This document shows, in pieces, positions 44,640 through 56,298 of a stretch of 64,000 nucleotides of DNA. The position numbers and the translations under genes were made by a program. The stretch lies in assembly GCA_010909165.1 (NCBI GenBank), contig MU008151.1, positions 868,001-932,000 on the forward strand, given 5' to 3'. The notes under the pieces were generated by a model. The model was not told the DNA's origin, searched no databases, and saw only the letters and a program-made list of their open reading frames with translations. Within the stretch, counting starts at the first letter, position 1; each line of letters opens with the position of its first letter. The stretch comes from Anthoceros angustus. Its lineage: Eukaryota > Streptophyta > Anthocerotopsida > Anthocerotales > Anthocerotaceae.

Positions 44640-47600
44640 CAAAGTGGGCTCCTGGGAATGTTGTGATCAAGCAGCAAGACGTATGGATCTGTGGTGGTCG
44701 CAATGGTCCACCCCAGCTCTGGTCCCCCTGCCATGTCACCTGGTGTGGGAAGTTTGAAGGACAGGCTGCTATTGCTGGAGCCAGCTACCGTCATGAAGGC
44801 AAAACGCAACAAGAACAGCAGGAGCTTTTGTGGCAAGCTTTTTCTCGGATCCCGCACAGTGGTGGGATTGCAGGCAGGCTAAGAGGAGTCCCCGCCATCC
44901 GGACTTCAGGCACAAGCGCTCCAAGAAGGCCTGTGGATAGACAATCCAAGGAATCCTGGCTGGCTGCAGGCTCAGCTAGCTGCGTGGGATGCGCAAGGGC
45001 ATGCTGGGACCAGCTCTTCCTCAGGGAGCCAGGCTGGCCCGTGGAGACATGGAGAGGATGAGTCGGAGGTGGATATCTGTCGGAGGCTGTGTGACAAGGG
45101 CCAGCTAGGTGAGGCTATTGAAGCTTTGGACCTCCTGGTGCAGAGGGACTGCGTTCTGACACCAGTCTTCTCTATTCTGTGCTCAAGAGGTGCATTGCAC
45201 AGAGGATTTGCATAACGGGAAACGTGTCCATGTCCTCTCTGTTAGAAGTGGGAAGGAGACGGACAGGTTTCTGGGCAACCACATCATACGGATGTATGCC
45301 TCTCATGGCCTGGTGGAGGACGCGGTGAACGTGTTTTCCAAGATAGCTGCTCCAAAACCTTCGCATGGGCTTCCATTATCAAGGCGCACGCGGATCATGG
45401 GCAGCCTGCCGAGGCCGTGAAACTGTATCGCCAGATGCGGCAGTCGGCGATGAAGCCTAACAACCATATATTCGTGGCAGTCCTCAAGGCCTGTGCTGTG
45501 GCAGGGGACCTGGCTTCCGGGAAGGAGGTGCATACCGACATACTGGAGAGTTCTCATGAGCCTGATATGTTTGTTGGCAGCTCCTTGCTGGATATGTATG
45601 CAAAGTGCGACAGTTTAGAGGATGCTCGTGCTGTGTTTGATGATTTGCCCACGAGAGATGTGGTGACATGGACTGCCATGATCGCAGGGTATGCTCAGCA
45701 TGGACGAGGTCAAGAAGCGCTGGATTTGTATGCCTCCATGCAGCAGGACGGCTTGTATCCAGCCAATCACGTCACGTTTGTGTCCCTGCTAAAAGCGTGC
45801 GCCATTGTGGGTGCTTTGCATCAGGGCATGCAGCTCCATTCCTTGATTCGGAAAAGAGGGCTGGAGAATGATGTGGTCATTGGCAGCTGCCTGGTTGACA
45901 TGTACGCAAAATGTGGGAACTTAGAGGATGCTCGTAAACTTTTGACAACCTGCCCACTAGAAGTGTGGTGACATGGAATGCCATGTTTGCAGGGTATGCG
46001 CAGCATGGACTTGGTCAAGAAGCCCTTGATCTTTATGCAAGCTTGCAGCAAGGGGCAAGACACTACCTGATCGTGTCACGTTCGTGTGCCTCCTCAAGGC
46101 TTGTGCCAGCCTCAGGGCTCTGCAGCAGGGAAAGCAGCTGCATTCTCTGATTCAGGAAAGGGTACTGCACACTGATATGGTTGTGGGAAGCTGCCTAGTC
46201 GACATGTATGCCAAGTGTGGGGACATTGAGCTTGCTCGGAGGGTCTTTGACGAGTTGCCCAGAAGAGAGGTTGTGACGTGGAGTGCAATGATTGGAGGAT
46301 ATGCCAATCATGGCCTTGGCCAAGAAGCTCTTGATCTGTATGCAGTTATGCAAGAGGATGGCATGGCTCCAGCGAATCACATCACTTTCGTGTCCCTCCT
46401 GAAAGCATGTGCCATTGTGAGAGCCTTGCAACAAGGAAAGCAGCTTCATCTGCAAATTGAACAAAGAGGATTAGAAACTGATCTGGTTGTTGGCAACTGC
46501 CTGGTGGACATGTATGCAAGATGTGGAAGCTTAGAGGATGCACGCAGAATTTTTGACCGGCTCTCTAGTAGAGACGTGGTAGCTTGGAATGCAATTCTTG
46601 GAGGCTATTGTCAGCAGGGGCTTGGTCAAGATGCGTTGGATCTTCATGCAAGTATGCAACAAGAGGTGCTGTCTGTGGGTAATCATGGCACGTTTGTCTG
46701 GCTCCTGAATGCATGTGCCAGTGTTGGAGGTTTGCATCAGGGAAAGCAGCTTCATGCTGTGACCCAAGATAAGGGACTAGATTGTGATGTGGTTGTCGGC
46801 AACTGTCTAGTGGACATGTATGCAAAATGTGGGAGCTTGGAAGGTGCTCGCCAAGTGTTTGAAACGTTGCCTGTGAAAGATGTGGTGACATGGAATAGTC
46901 TGCTGAATGGTTATGCCAAACATGGGGATGGCCACAGGGCAATACAGTTTTCGAAGAAATGCGGAGGAAGGTGTGGAGCCCAACGGTGCTACGTTCATTT
47001 CTCTGCTGGTAGCTTGCAGTCACAAGGGGCTGGTGAAAGAGGGCCAGCGGTATTTCAGGATGATGAAGGAGCAGGGCATTGAGCCAACAGACCAGCATCA
47101 TAACTGCATGATTGATCTTCTTGGGCGGTCAGGGGATTTGGAGGCTGCTGAAAAATTGTTGCAGTCAGTGCCCTTCGAAAATGATGTTGTGGGGTGGACT
47201 TCTTTGCTGAGTGCGTGTGAAAGCCATGGTGATGTAGAGCGTGGAAGGCGATGTTTTGAACGTCTGGTACGTTTGGAGCCGCAGACTGCAGCTGCTTATG
47301 TGCTACTGGGCAATATCTATGCAAATGCAGGCATGTGGGGTGATGTAGAGGAAATAGAAAGGTTGAGAAAGTGCGCGGGTGCTTGGAAAAAGCCCGCAAA
47401 GGCTGGTATTGAAGTGAACAATAAGGTGCACGAGTTCACCGTGGGAGACGAGAGGGTGACGTTGCCTCGAAGTTGATTAGCATGAACGTGAGGGTGCAGG
47501 ATGAAGGCGGGCACGTGCCTTTGACTGACCTGGTTCTGAAGGCAGTTTCAGAGAGTGAAAAGGAAGATGCATTGTGTGGACATCGGAGAAGTTGGCATTA

Positions 47601-47788
47601 GCATATGGCCTCCTTAACACTCCGGAGGGGACAACCTAGTGGTAACTAAGAACCTTCGCATGTGCAATGATTGTCACAGTAGCACCAAGATTATGTCACG
47701 CCTTGAGCAGCGCCAAATCATCGTCAGGGATGCACACCGTGTTCACTGCTTTGTGGATGGCAAATGTTCTTGTGGGGACTGGCATTGA
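44640..47788 (+). CDS. PPR-DYW protein with OSB-like PDF motif (frame interrupted), copy 3
   Basis: The most complete plus-strand PPR copy. About 44840-44945 reads, with one shift, FSDPAQWWDCRQAKRSP and RHPDFRHK, the OSB PDF motif, then the PPR region (about 45070-47100), E/E+ (GAWKKPAKAGIEVNNK) and a DYW domain ending CSCGDWH with its stop at 47786-47788. Long open pieces are 45417-45971, 46084-47082 and 46907-47476. Breaks include a missing T near 45940 (shared with copy 1), a one-base loss near 46045, a shift near 46950 and a missing base at about 47582 that destroys CGHAEK. Where copy 1 has lost homopolymer bases this copy usually keeps them. The exact start is uncertain. Probable role by family: C-to-U editing of organellar transcripts. 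Confidence 0.7.
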
Positions 47789-48099
47789 GACAGTTCAAGT
47801 ATTTGGAACCAGGATGATTGCGAAGCACGGTGTGGGTACAGGCCGGGCATTCCACGACAATTGCGAATGGTTTGCTGCATTGGAAAACTGCAGGCAGCTC
47901 TGGAGATAAAAGGAGACAGCAGGGACTATCTGCTCGCTGTGACATGAGTACACATTTGTTGGGGCTCGGGCCCCGCCCTCTAAATTGCTGGCTGGCCATG
48001 GAAGCATCGTGGGAACTCCTTGAACCTCCTATCGATGTCTCACAGCCCGGAAAGAACATCCTCAACCGCCTGCTGGGCCAACTCGATCTTGGCCGGAAT
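47789..48099. other. Spacer between PPR-DYW and DJ-1 3' ends
   Basis: Convergent intergenic region. It is missing from the first copy of the duplication (deletion joined at 8215). No gene seen. Confidence 0.45.
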
Positions 48100-48904
48100 G
48101 ATGCAATCAAAAGGGGCTGAGGATCGTACTCTATTGTGAGCTGGATAGCTCTGGCCTTGCCTTCGCCAGCGAATTTTGCACAGAGCGTCAGCCCGAAGTC
48201 AATTCCAGATGATACTCCGGCGCATGTGGAGATCTTGGAGTTCTCCTGCAGCCCGCCCAGCATGCCTAGTAAGTTTGTTCAATCACTATCTAAGCAGCAA
48301 GTGGTATGCAGTCATGTAGTGCACGGTGTCGGTGTGCTCACCTCATCCACCCACACGACCCGCTGCGGGACGTAAGTGGCTCCATATTCCGGCCTCTGGA
48401 TCTCCTCCCTTGCTATCCAATGTGTGGTGACGTTGGCCCTTTGAGCAGCCCTGCAGCTGCCAGGATCAATGCTCCTGTGCACACAGACGTCGTGTACTTG
48501 GATGTCTGGTGGGCCTGCAATTAGCACATTTCTGCATTCCTGAGATGTCCATTGGATGAAGGAAACAGAGTTGGTCAGTCAGGACTCACCTGCCGGACCC
48601 ATTCGATGATGGCCTTCCATTGCCCTTCCTTCTACCCATCGGCTTTGGAAGTTTCGTACACCGTCAAGCCTCCAGGAACAAGGATGATGACGTCCGGGTT
48701 GGGCAAGGTTTGGTATGATCTAGTTGCAGTGAGACTGACCATCTGGCTGTCTGCCGTGTATTGCTGGCCCTCCTCGGCACCCACCAAATACACATGCACG
48801 CCTTCCAGCTGCCACAGAGATTCGTAAGGCCCAATTACGTCCAGAGCAGTGAAGCCCTGGAACAGAGGGATGCCGATGCTTGCCACCTTCACACTTTCGC
48901 CCAT
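48100..48904 (-). pseudogene. DJ-1/PfpI-family gene, three exons, damaged
   Basis: Minus strand. Exon 1 (48904-48590) reads MGESVKVASIGIPLFQGFTA, GPYESLWQLEGVHVYLVG and IILVPGG. Exon 2 (48514-48342) reads TSVCTGALILAAAGLLKG with the reactive Cys of the nucleophile elbow, then TTHWIAREEIQRPEYGATYV. Exon 3 (from 48245) reads STCAGVSSGIDFGLTLCAKF and IQLTIEYDPQP. Introns are about 75-100 bp with GT...AG ends. Best match is the isonitrile-hydratase-like branch of the DJ-1/PfpI superfamily. An in-frame TAG lies in exon 1 after SKADG, and one base seems missing in exon 2 after LLKG. Both could be real, so I call it a pseudogene with reserve. Confidence 0.75.
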
Positions 48905-49617
48905 CGTATTGCTCTTGGAACAGCTGCAGCCTGGATGGAAGTTGGGAAGAAATGAAATGGGTTTGGAAAGGCGTGGAATGGAGTGGAATGGATAGCCCAG
49001 GTGGCTATATGGCCTCACGCCTGCTTGGGGGATGGATAGTACAGTCTGATGCTTTGATGGAGTCATATCCTGACGGAGTCATATCCTTGCGAAGTCACAT
49101 CCCGAAGAATCATCCCTGACTGACGCGTTCCAGAGAAGGACACAGGCAGGTGGCCCAGCCTTACATTATTGCTGGACACTGACGAGTTCAGCCATCACTG
49201 TGTACATCGCAGCCCTCCAGTTCGCACTCTCTTGTCGCGGGCAAGTACTTGTCAGGCAGTGCCAGCTTGCTTTCAAGCACACCTGTTCTGGACGGCAACT
49301 GTTTTGGACGGCATCTCCGTCATGGGCGCAAGTCTGTGAATACCGATTTTTAAACTATGTTTTAGAAGCGTGATGCTTTCTCCAGGGCAAGCAAGAAAAC
49401 GTGCATGATATCGTCAACATGTGCCGGGCAATGACTCTTGATTCCTACCCAACCTTGACAAAGCTGTCATTCCTAAGGCCCCTTGACAGTTTTTATCACC
49501 TGTTCAATTCTTGCCCAGATAGAGAAGACTTCAAACCACGTCAGCCTCCCACGTGGATGGAGCCTCCTTAGTGTCTTCCAGTGCCATCCCCGTACTGCCT
49601 GGGATGCTGCAGGTTTG
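48905..49617. other. DJ-1 upstream flank and conserved spacer
   Basis: Collinear with 8266-8957. It should contain the DJ-1 promoter (minus strand). Repeated GAATGGAGTGGAATGG and a run of GACGAAGTCATATCC-like phrases lie at 48975-49110. A similar piece has been copied into the LINE at 57417-57550. Confidence 0.45.
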
Positions 49618-49985
49618 CCTGGGATGCTGCAGGTTAGCTATCATTAAGGAAGTAGACCTAATTGTTGGAAGCATTTTTGAACATTGACGTTAGGTTAGCT
49701 GAATGTTTGAAGACATAAAAGATTGGCAGTTCATAAACGACGAGGGTAGAGGCATAGGGAAGGTGTGTAGGATACTCTCTGCCCACATACACGATGACAA
49801 GGACTAATTTCAAGCCGTATTACATCTTGAAAAGTAGAATGGTAATGGAAAATACCTTAGTTTTGTTTGATAATAATTTGGTAATAGGCTTGGTAATAGG
49901 CTTGGTAATAGTTTGCATGGGCGATTTGTTAAGACATTGGATAGGGATAGATCCACAACAGGCAAGCCTAGATGAAAGGCTGTGT
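49618..49985 (+). repeat. Dispersed repeat family R1, copy 3
   Basis: Same as 8958-9300. An extra GGTAATAGGCTT unit near 49880 and a small duplication of GGATGCTGCAGGTT at 49600-49633 distinguish this copy. Confidence 0.55.
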
Positions 49986-50284
49986 CAAGTGTTTTCCAAA
50001 ACGAGCCACCGAGCAAGAAGAACCTAGAGACTAGGTGCTGGGAAGTGGAGGACTAGGTGCTGGGAGGAGAAGCAGAAGGAATTCCTCCTACCATGTCCGG
50101 CAAGAAATCCTGATCCAGTCTTTGCAGACTTTTCAAACGGAGCTCAATGTGCGAAATGAAGCCCTGAGCAGGATCCTCCAGATGGGGGTTTCCCAGAGCA
50201 GGATCCCCCTGTCACAAGTTTAGAGTTTATAATATAACACAGTTGGACGACCAGAAGGCTTTCCCGCCTTTGTTGGCGCTGGCA

Positions 50285-50890
50285 TCCAGGAGGAGTTTCT
50301 CAAGGAACCTGTGATTGCAAAGTTGAAATCTTTTGTGCTTCCCTCACGGCAGTCCGGGAGTCGAGCTTGTGGAAGGAATTATCAGGACCGAGTGTGTCGA
50401 AAACTCACACTCTGTATCTACCGGCATAACCAGTCAGTGCTAACGCAGGATTTGCTCAAGCGTGTTCTTTCAGACCAACAAGACTGTACAGGGAGATTTT
50501 CTCCTCATGGGATCTGGCCGACCTCAAATGGTGGTGGCCAGAATGTCCTGAAGCCTTTCTGAAGAATGCCTGTGAGCGAGCTAAAGAGCTCTTAAGTGCT
50601 GGTGAAGTCTTGGATGTCTTGCAAAGGCGACGAACAGGTCTCCTTCAAACCATATCCAACATAGATGCAGCTGTAGAGGAAGTCCTGCCTACAGAGAAAG
50701 GGGTGCTCGCACAACAAGACGCACCAGTTCAAACGTCTCGGTTTGTCAGAATCCGACGTACTATATCCCTCCCTGGAACAACTCACTCGGAGATGGGGAG
50801 CAAGTGTTGCAAACCATCAATCAAGGGATAAGAGATTTGAAGCAAGAGGTGAAAGCAGTGGGAGTCAAAGTGGATAGAATTGGCGAGACT
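50285..50890 (+). pseudogene. ROCO C-terminal fragment, copy 2
   Basis: Counterpart of 9640-10235, with LLDVLQRR-type sequence and KAVGVKVDRIGETLQL. Small private differences exist (for example near 50560-50575 and loss of bases near 50797). It ends in the minisatellite at 50905. Confidence 0.75.
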
Positions 50891-50904
50891 TTGCAACTTA
50901 TCCA

Positions 50905-51000
50905 ACATGGTGCTCCCAAGGCCAGGGTGAGCCCCTACTGCTGGTGCTCAAGGCCAGGGTGAGCCCCTACTGCTGGTGCTCCCAAGGCCAGGGTGAGGAG
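50905..51000 (+). repeat. Minisatellite, about 33-bp units, three copies
   Basis: Same unit as at 10230-10360 with one unit fewer. Confidence 0.8.
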
Positions 51001-51189
51001 ATGGCCAGCGCCGCAGCCGAGCTGGGATGTCGCTGCAGCAGCAGTCCGCAAGGTTTAGGGTTACCGGACGATGATGGACAGGATGCTGCCGGGATTGCGG
51101 ACGCTGCTGGCCCTGGCCATGCGGATGCCATCTCTGCCATGCGTCCTGAGCTGACTCTGTAGATCGATGCTACAGTCCGGGTCTACCGT

Positions 51190-51650
51190 ATGCTAACTCA
51201 ACCTTTCGTCATGTGGCTCGCACAAACTGTCAGCCTCATCTGCAGAGCGGTGATTACAGATGAGCATCACACAACGTCCATGGCTGTCCATTGCTTGCAG
51301 GCAATCTATTGAACACCCTGCGAGCATCGTCCAGACTGCCACACTTCCCACACATGGCAGACAGGAGCCAATAAACTCATCACCTTCTCGGGTCCTTGGC
51401 TGACAAGGAGCAAGGCACACTAGTGTGAGGCCAATACTTCAAGGTGGAGTCGTTTCGCTGCAGAAGGGCAAAGATTCACATGCCGATACTGTCGGCAAGG
51501 GCTTTGAATGGGATGTCTATGGGGGCAGCACGCACTGCTTTATATGTATGCAAAGTGTGGGAGCATCATGGTTGCACAACGGGCTTTTGATAGACATATG
51601 CAGCAGAATGTGGTGGTAAGGAATGCAACGCTTGCAGCATACGATTGAGT
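51190..51650 (+). pseudogene. Two PPR scraps in opposite orientation (second copy)
   Basis: Same arrangement as 10545-11000, with LYMYAKCGSIMVAQ-type sequence near 51540 and NVVVRNATLAAYD before 51648. Confidence 0.65.
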
Positions 51651-52194
51651 TACGTAATCCTTTTCAATCTATTTATAAAGTTTTGATGTATTTAGAGCCC
51701 TTTACAAACAACTAAAATGCACATAAGCTTTAAAGGCGTTTTTAGATTTAAAATCTGTTGCGGGAAGAGACCTAGACTCTAGGCTTGAGTTGAGCTGCCC
51801 CAGTCTACCATTACAACAAGTGAGGTGGCCTTCGCTTCCTACACGCCTGGCATCCCAAACACGGTTTGGCAGCTGTGTTAGGAGGCTCAGCTCGCATCGT
51901 CGCGATCGGATCGAAGGAGTCGGGGAAGGGCTGGCCAAGGTTGGGGTAGGCAAGGCAAGGTAGCAGGGACGGGTGCGAGGCGGGCTGTCAGGGCTTGCAG
52001 GTTGCTGCTTTCAGCAGCAGCGGGGGCTGAATGGAAAGCCTGGCCCTCGGTTGTGGTGGTGGGAGGCCAGGTCAGTGGACTGACTCCCTCATTGGGGCAG
52101 CTTAACCTCACGTGATGCCTCTTTGTTTGCTGGTTTCCAGCTTGGTGCGCGTCTAGAATTCTGGTTCCTCTGACTCTGACTGTTTAACCTCGCA
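51651..52194. other. Non-coding spacer before dynamin exons (second copy)
   Basis: Collinear with 11001-11540. No gene seen. Confidence 0.45.
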
Positions 52195-53330
52195 ACAGAG
52201 TTCTGGAAAGTCGTCTGTGCTGGAGAGCATCGTGGGAAGGATTTCTCGCCTCGAGGCTCAGGTGTGCATCTTCTCTTACACTGGATCACGGACGTGGACA
52301 GATCGAATTAGATGCAGGTTGGATCTAAAATGCATCTTTTCATGCTGTCGTTTTCTCGAAGCCCCGGCTGGATTCAGCATTAGGATGGTGATAGATCTTC
52401 AATTCACCTCGGTTTAGGATCGCGGCAAGAAGTGGGCCGGGTAAAGCAGATGTATTGCAAATGGCTTCCAACATGATCAGTGCGACGGTGATTTGTAGGG
52501 ATTGTGACGAGGCGTCCCTAGTTTTACAGCTGCACAAGATGGACGATGGTTCCGAATATGGCGAATTTGTCCATGGCGCCGAAGAGAAGGTTTACGGATT
52601 ATGGTAATGTTGTGTACTTGCTTTTGATGTGGAGGTCTTCAGGATCTTGCTTGTTGTGCTTTGTGAGGGGACGCATGTTTTACTCTTTCTTCTTAGGTTT
52701 AGGGTTCTTTCACTCTTTTTGCAAGTGTGGACGGTGAATATCGAGAAACTTGCATATTCTGTTTAGGTCTTTCCATGATTATAGACGACTTTTGCAAGTT
52801 TCGACCTGACGAGTGAGTATGTGGTTGCAGCTGCTTTTAGGAAAGAGATATCTGATGAGACCGACAGAGTCACTGGGGCAGCAAGCAGATCTCTCCCGTT
52901 CCGTGTCAACTGAGCATATATTCTCCTCATGGTATGTCTACCCAGAAGATTTACATCTCAAATTGGAAGGATTTACTTGTGGCCCTACGGTCAAATGAAC
53001 GATGAAATCAAATTGTGAAACAAGTCGACAGTATCTTTCACCCTTGTGATCATATGCACGTGCTAGTAGTGAAGACGATCTCTATGCAAGGTTTGAAGTT
53101 TGTCAGGATGAGGCATAACAGGTTGCTACTCTATGATGTGATGCAGTGCTGAACTTGACTCTCATTGATCTTCAAAAGTTGTTGTTGGTAAGTGCTCCTT
53201 ACGCCTATGACCATGTCTGTAGAGGCTAATTTCGGATGAGCCAGGGCTAAATTGGAGCTAATTACTTTTCTGTGTCACCTGCAGAGGGACAGCCTGACAG
53301 CAATATGGTTCGGTCATACGTGGAGAAGGT
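52195..53330 (+). pseudogene. DRP1-type dynamin GTPase exons, partial, copy 2
   Basis: Same exon set as 11541-12670: P-loop exon near 52200-52262, [19 protein letters not shown] near 52515-52590 (one C short in the RRPL position, which copy 1 has), [12 protein letters not shown] near 52840-52925, EGQPDSNMVRSYVEK near 53283-53328. The DLPGL exon is missing here too, so the loss predates the large duplication. Confidence 0.8.
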
Positions 53331-53745
53331 ACCTTCCCGATACAATGATGCCTTAATGCGATCATGGCTTCGTGTGGGTTCTCTTGGTCACCGGACAGAG
53401 CAGAGCCGCGGACTCGCCTTCCTGCGCCACGAAGAACTGGTTGCCGTAGCGGGATTGCAGCTCGACGAAGAACTGGCGAGGCAGCAGGAGTTCACAGCAG
53501 GTCCCACGTTGAAGTTGAGGATGTTCGGCGACGTCAGGTCCTGGATCACCACGATGGTGCGCTCGTCTGGACTCCACAGGCTCCGCAGCGCCTGCCCCGA
53601 TGTGGCCGGGGTAGGCTCGGTTGTCGTCACCACCGCTGCGCTGCTCCAGCTGCTTGCAGGCAGTCTGTCGTTAAATAATACCCTGCGAGCATCGTCCAGG
53701 CTGTCACACTTCCGAAAGCGTGGCTTTTGCAAAAATAAACCGTGA
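53331..53745 (-). pseudogene. Unidentified conserved minus-strand coding remnant, copy 3
   Basis: Minus strand of about 53640-53360 carries SPDERTIVV, IQDLTSPNILNFNVGP and the FFVAQEGES region, as at 12.7-13.0 kb. Family unknown. Confidence 0.35.
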
Positions 53746-53937
53746 GAAGCAACAGCAGCACGAACTTGCTCAATAGATTGCCTATCCCACAGTGTAGAAA
53801 CCATTAACCTGGTCAAATATAGCAAGAGCATCTCCTTGACACTTCAGCCACGTGTGCCATTGTGCAGCTGAAGGATTTTCTCACCTGGTCGACACATCCA
53901 TGGCCTTCTGGAAAGGTGCAGGATTACCCTGATTCTG
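53746..53937. repeat. Partial upstream-module copy
   Basis: Matches 15-200 (AACTTGCTCAATAGATTGCC to CATCCATGGCCTTCTGG). No gene. Confidence 0.5.
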
Positions 53938-54215
53938 GTTGCAACATTTGCAGCCTATAATATAAACTCATCACCATTCTCGGGTACAGTTATGATCCAT
54001 TGATGCCAAGGACGTCCATATGCCCTCTCCAGAGGATGTTCATATGCAACAACAACAACAACAACATTTGCAGCCTATAACATAAACTCATCACCATTCT
54101 CGGGTACAGTTATGATCCATTGATGCCAAGGACGTCCATATGCCCTCTCCGGAGGATTGATGGCAAGGACGTCCATATGCCCTCTCCAGAGGATGTTCAT
54201 ATGCACCAACAACAA
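53938..54215 (+). repeat. 120-bp tandem duplication ending in AAC triplets
   Basis: Two units with a 120-bp period (TTTGCAGCCTATAA at 53947 and 54067), each containing GATGCCAAGGACGTCCATAT and a following (CAA)n run; a partial third unit follows at 54160. The last (AAC)n run is followed by TTTATGTATGTCCA, resembling the sequence beside the LINE 3' end at 55558. Confidence 0.75.
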
Positions 54216-54527
54216 CAACAACTTTATGTATGTCCATTGGAAATATCTGGAAAGAGAAAATGAGTCATACCGCTATTCACTTGTGGAGAAACACCATGGG
54301 TTATATCCGCAATATCATTGCACTTCCTTCCCATACTGCGGTTTGGGAGGCGTGTTGTTCCCTTTCACAGTGCCGACTGATGAGCTTAGAGTCATGAAAG
54401 ATCCGATCATGTTATCGAAAATTACAAGTAAAGGGTTTCTAGGTGGATCCAGTTTAGTGGACACCCAACCCACCCCATCATTCATCACAGGGACCGTGCA
54501 CGGAGCCGTTTCCGTTCCGTTCCGTTT
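54216..54527. repeat. Degraded upstream-module piece
   Basis: About 54275-54520 resembles 13355-13625 and 345-620. No gene. Confidence 0.45.
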
Positions 54528-55556
54528 ACATCTCAAATTTGAAGGATTTACTTGTGGTCAAATGAATGATGAAATCAAATTGTGAAACAAGTCGACAGAT
54601 CTTTCACCCTTATGATCATATGCACGTGCTAGTAGTGAAGACGATCTCTATGCAAGGTTTGAAGTTTGTCGATGAGGCATAACAGTTGCTACTTTATGAT
54701 GTGATGCAGTGCTGAACTTGACTCTCATTGATCTTCAAAAGTTGTTGTTGGTAAGTGCTCCTTATGCCTATGACCATGCCTGTAGAGGCTAATTTCGGAT
54801 GAGCCATGGACTAAATTGGAGCCAAATTGGAGCTAATTACTTTTTCCGAGTCACCGCAGAGGGGACAGCGTAATATGGTTCGGTGATACGTCGAGAAGGT
54901 ACCTTCCGATCTTGGATGCCTTAATGCGATCACGGCCGTGTGAGTTCTCTTGCTCACCAGACAGAGCCGCGGACTCGCCTTCTGCGCCACGAAGAACTGG
55001 TTGCCGTGGCGGGATTGCAGCTCCACGAAGAATTGGCGAGGCGGCAGGGAGTTCACAGCAGTCCCACGTTGAAGTCGAGGATGTGCGGCGTCAGTCTGCA
55101 TCACCACGATGGTGCGCTCGTCTGACTCCACAGGCTCCGGCCACGATGTGGCCATGGTAGGCTCGGTTGTCGTCACCACCGCTGCGATGCTCCAGCTGCT
55201 TGCAGGCAGTCTGTTAAATAATACCCGCGAGCATCGTCCAGACTGTCACACTTCCGAAAGCGTGGCTTTTGCAAAAACCGTGAGAGCAACAGCAGCACCA
55301 ACTTGCTCAATAGATTGCCGAACCCCACGTAGAAACCATTAATCTGGTCAAATATAGCAAGAGCATCTCCTTGACACTTCACCACGTGTGCCATTGTGCG
55401 ATTGAAGGATTTTCTCACCGTCGACACATCCATGGCCTTCCGGAAAGGTGCGGGATTACCCGTAGAGATTAAGTGACTATCGTCATCGCAAATGCAGGAG
55501 AGGCTCACACGAGCCATTAGAAGGTTTATCACTTAGCTTCACCCAACCTCAACCGC
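54528..55556. repeat. Second tandem copy of the dynamin-exon-4 block, then upstream-module left half
   Basis: About 54528-55280 repeats 52950-53745 and parallels 13628-14404; about 55262-55556 is the left half of the upstream module. Many small deletions. The module is cut at CCTCAACCGC, where the LINE begins. Confidence 0.6.
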
Positions 55557-55669
55557 AACAACAACAACAACAACTTTATTTATGTCCACTAAGGATGGGA
55601 GAACCATCATGGGACGAGATAGTACAGAAAAAGAGGTTTAAAACCGAGTACACTTACGTCGTCTGAACT

Positions 55670-55960
55670 AGAGAAGCACTGTATGAGGGAAGCGTAAAAG
55701 AAGGCAAAGACTACAAGGAGTCCAACAAGGACTGCCAAGATCAAGAAGCTCGAGAGACATAGTCCGAGAGCCTAGGAATGTGGAAAGAAAAATCTGCGAG
55801 AAGCCGGCACATTCAAAAGAAATGTGAGACCGAATATCGGCATAGGCGGGACAATAAAGAGGAAGTGTGATTGATTCGGGATCCAAGGAGCAAAGCTTGC
55901 ATCCTATCGTCTTGGGAGGGTAGGCTTGAGCCAGCGGTCGGTCTCAATCCGGAGGTGGTG
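55670..55960 (-). pseudogene. LINE ORF2 C-terminal zinc-knuckle region
   Basis: Minus strand reads CKLCSLDPESIT then LYCPAYADIRSHISFECAGF, the CxxC...H/C motif commonly found after the reverse transcriptase in L1-like elements. It lies just upstream of the 3' end. Confidence 0.7.
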
Positions 55961-56298
55961 GGAGCTAACACGAAATTGACCTATGAGTGTCGGAGTTTGA
56001 AGGAAAGGGGAGTTGGGAGGAGGCGGGGTAGGAAATTTACGGAGGAGGATTAACTCGGAGCTCGTCTTTGTAAAAGCGGAGTCTAGAAGTGAGAGGGGAA
56101 AAGGAAAGAGGGGACCGGTGAGGCGAAGGTATCTTAATTTAAGGGCCTGCGAATGGAGTGGTTGGGGGATGTGAGAAAGGGGAGTTGGGAGGAGAGGGCC
56201 AAGCGAGTCGAAAAAGGTTCAAACTCGAATCTTCTAAGCGGTTGGCGGCTTGAGAAAGCCAAAAGAAGCTTGTGGGTCAAGATTGAGAGGCGGAGGAC

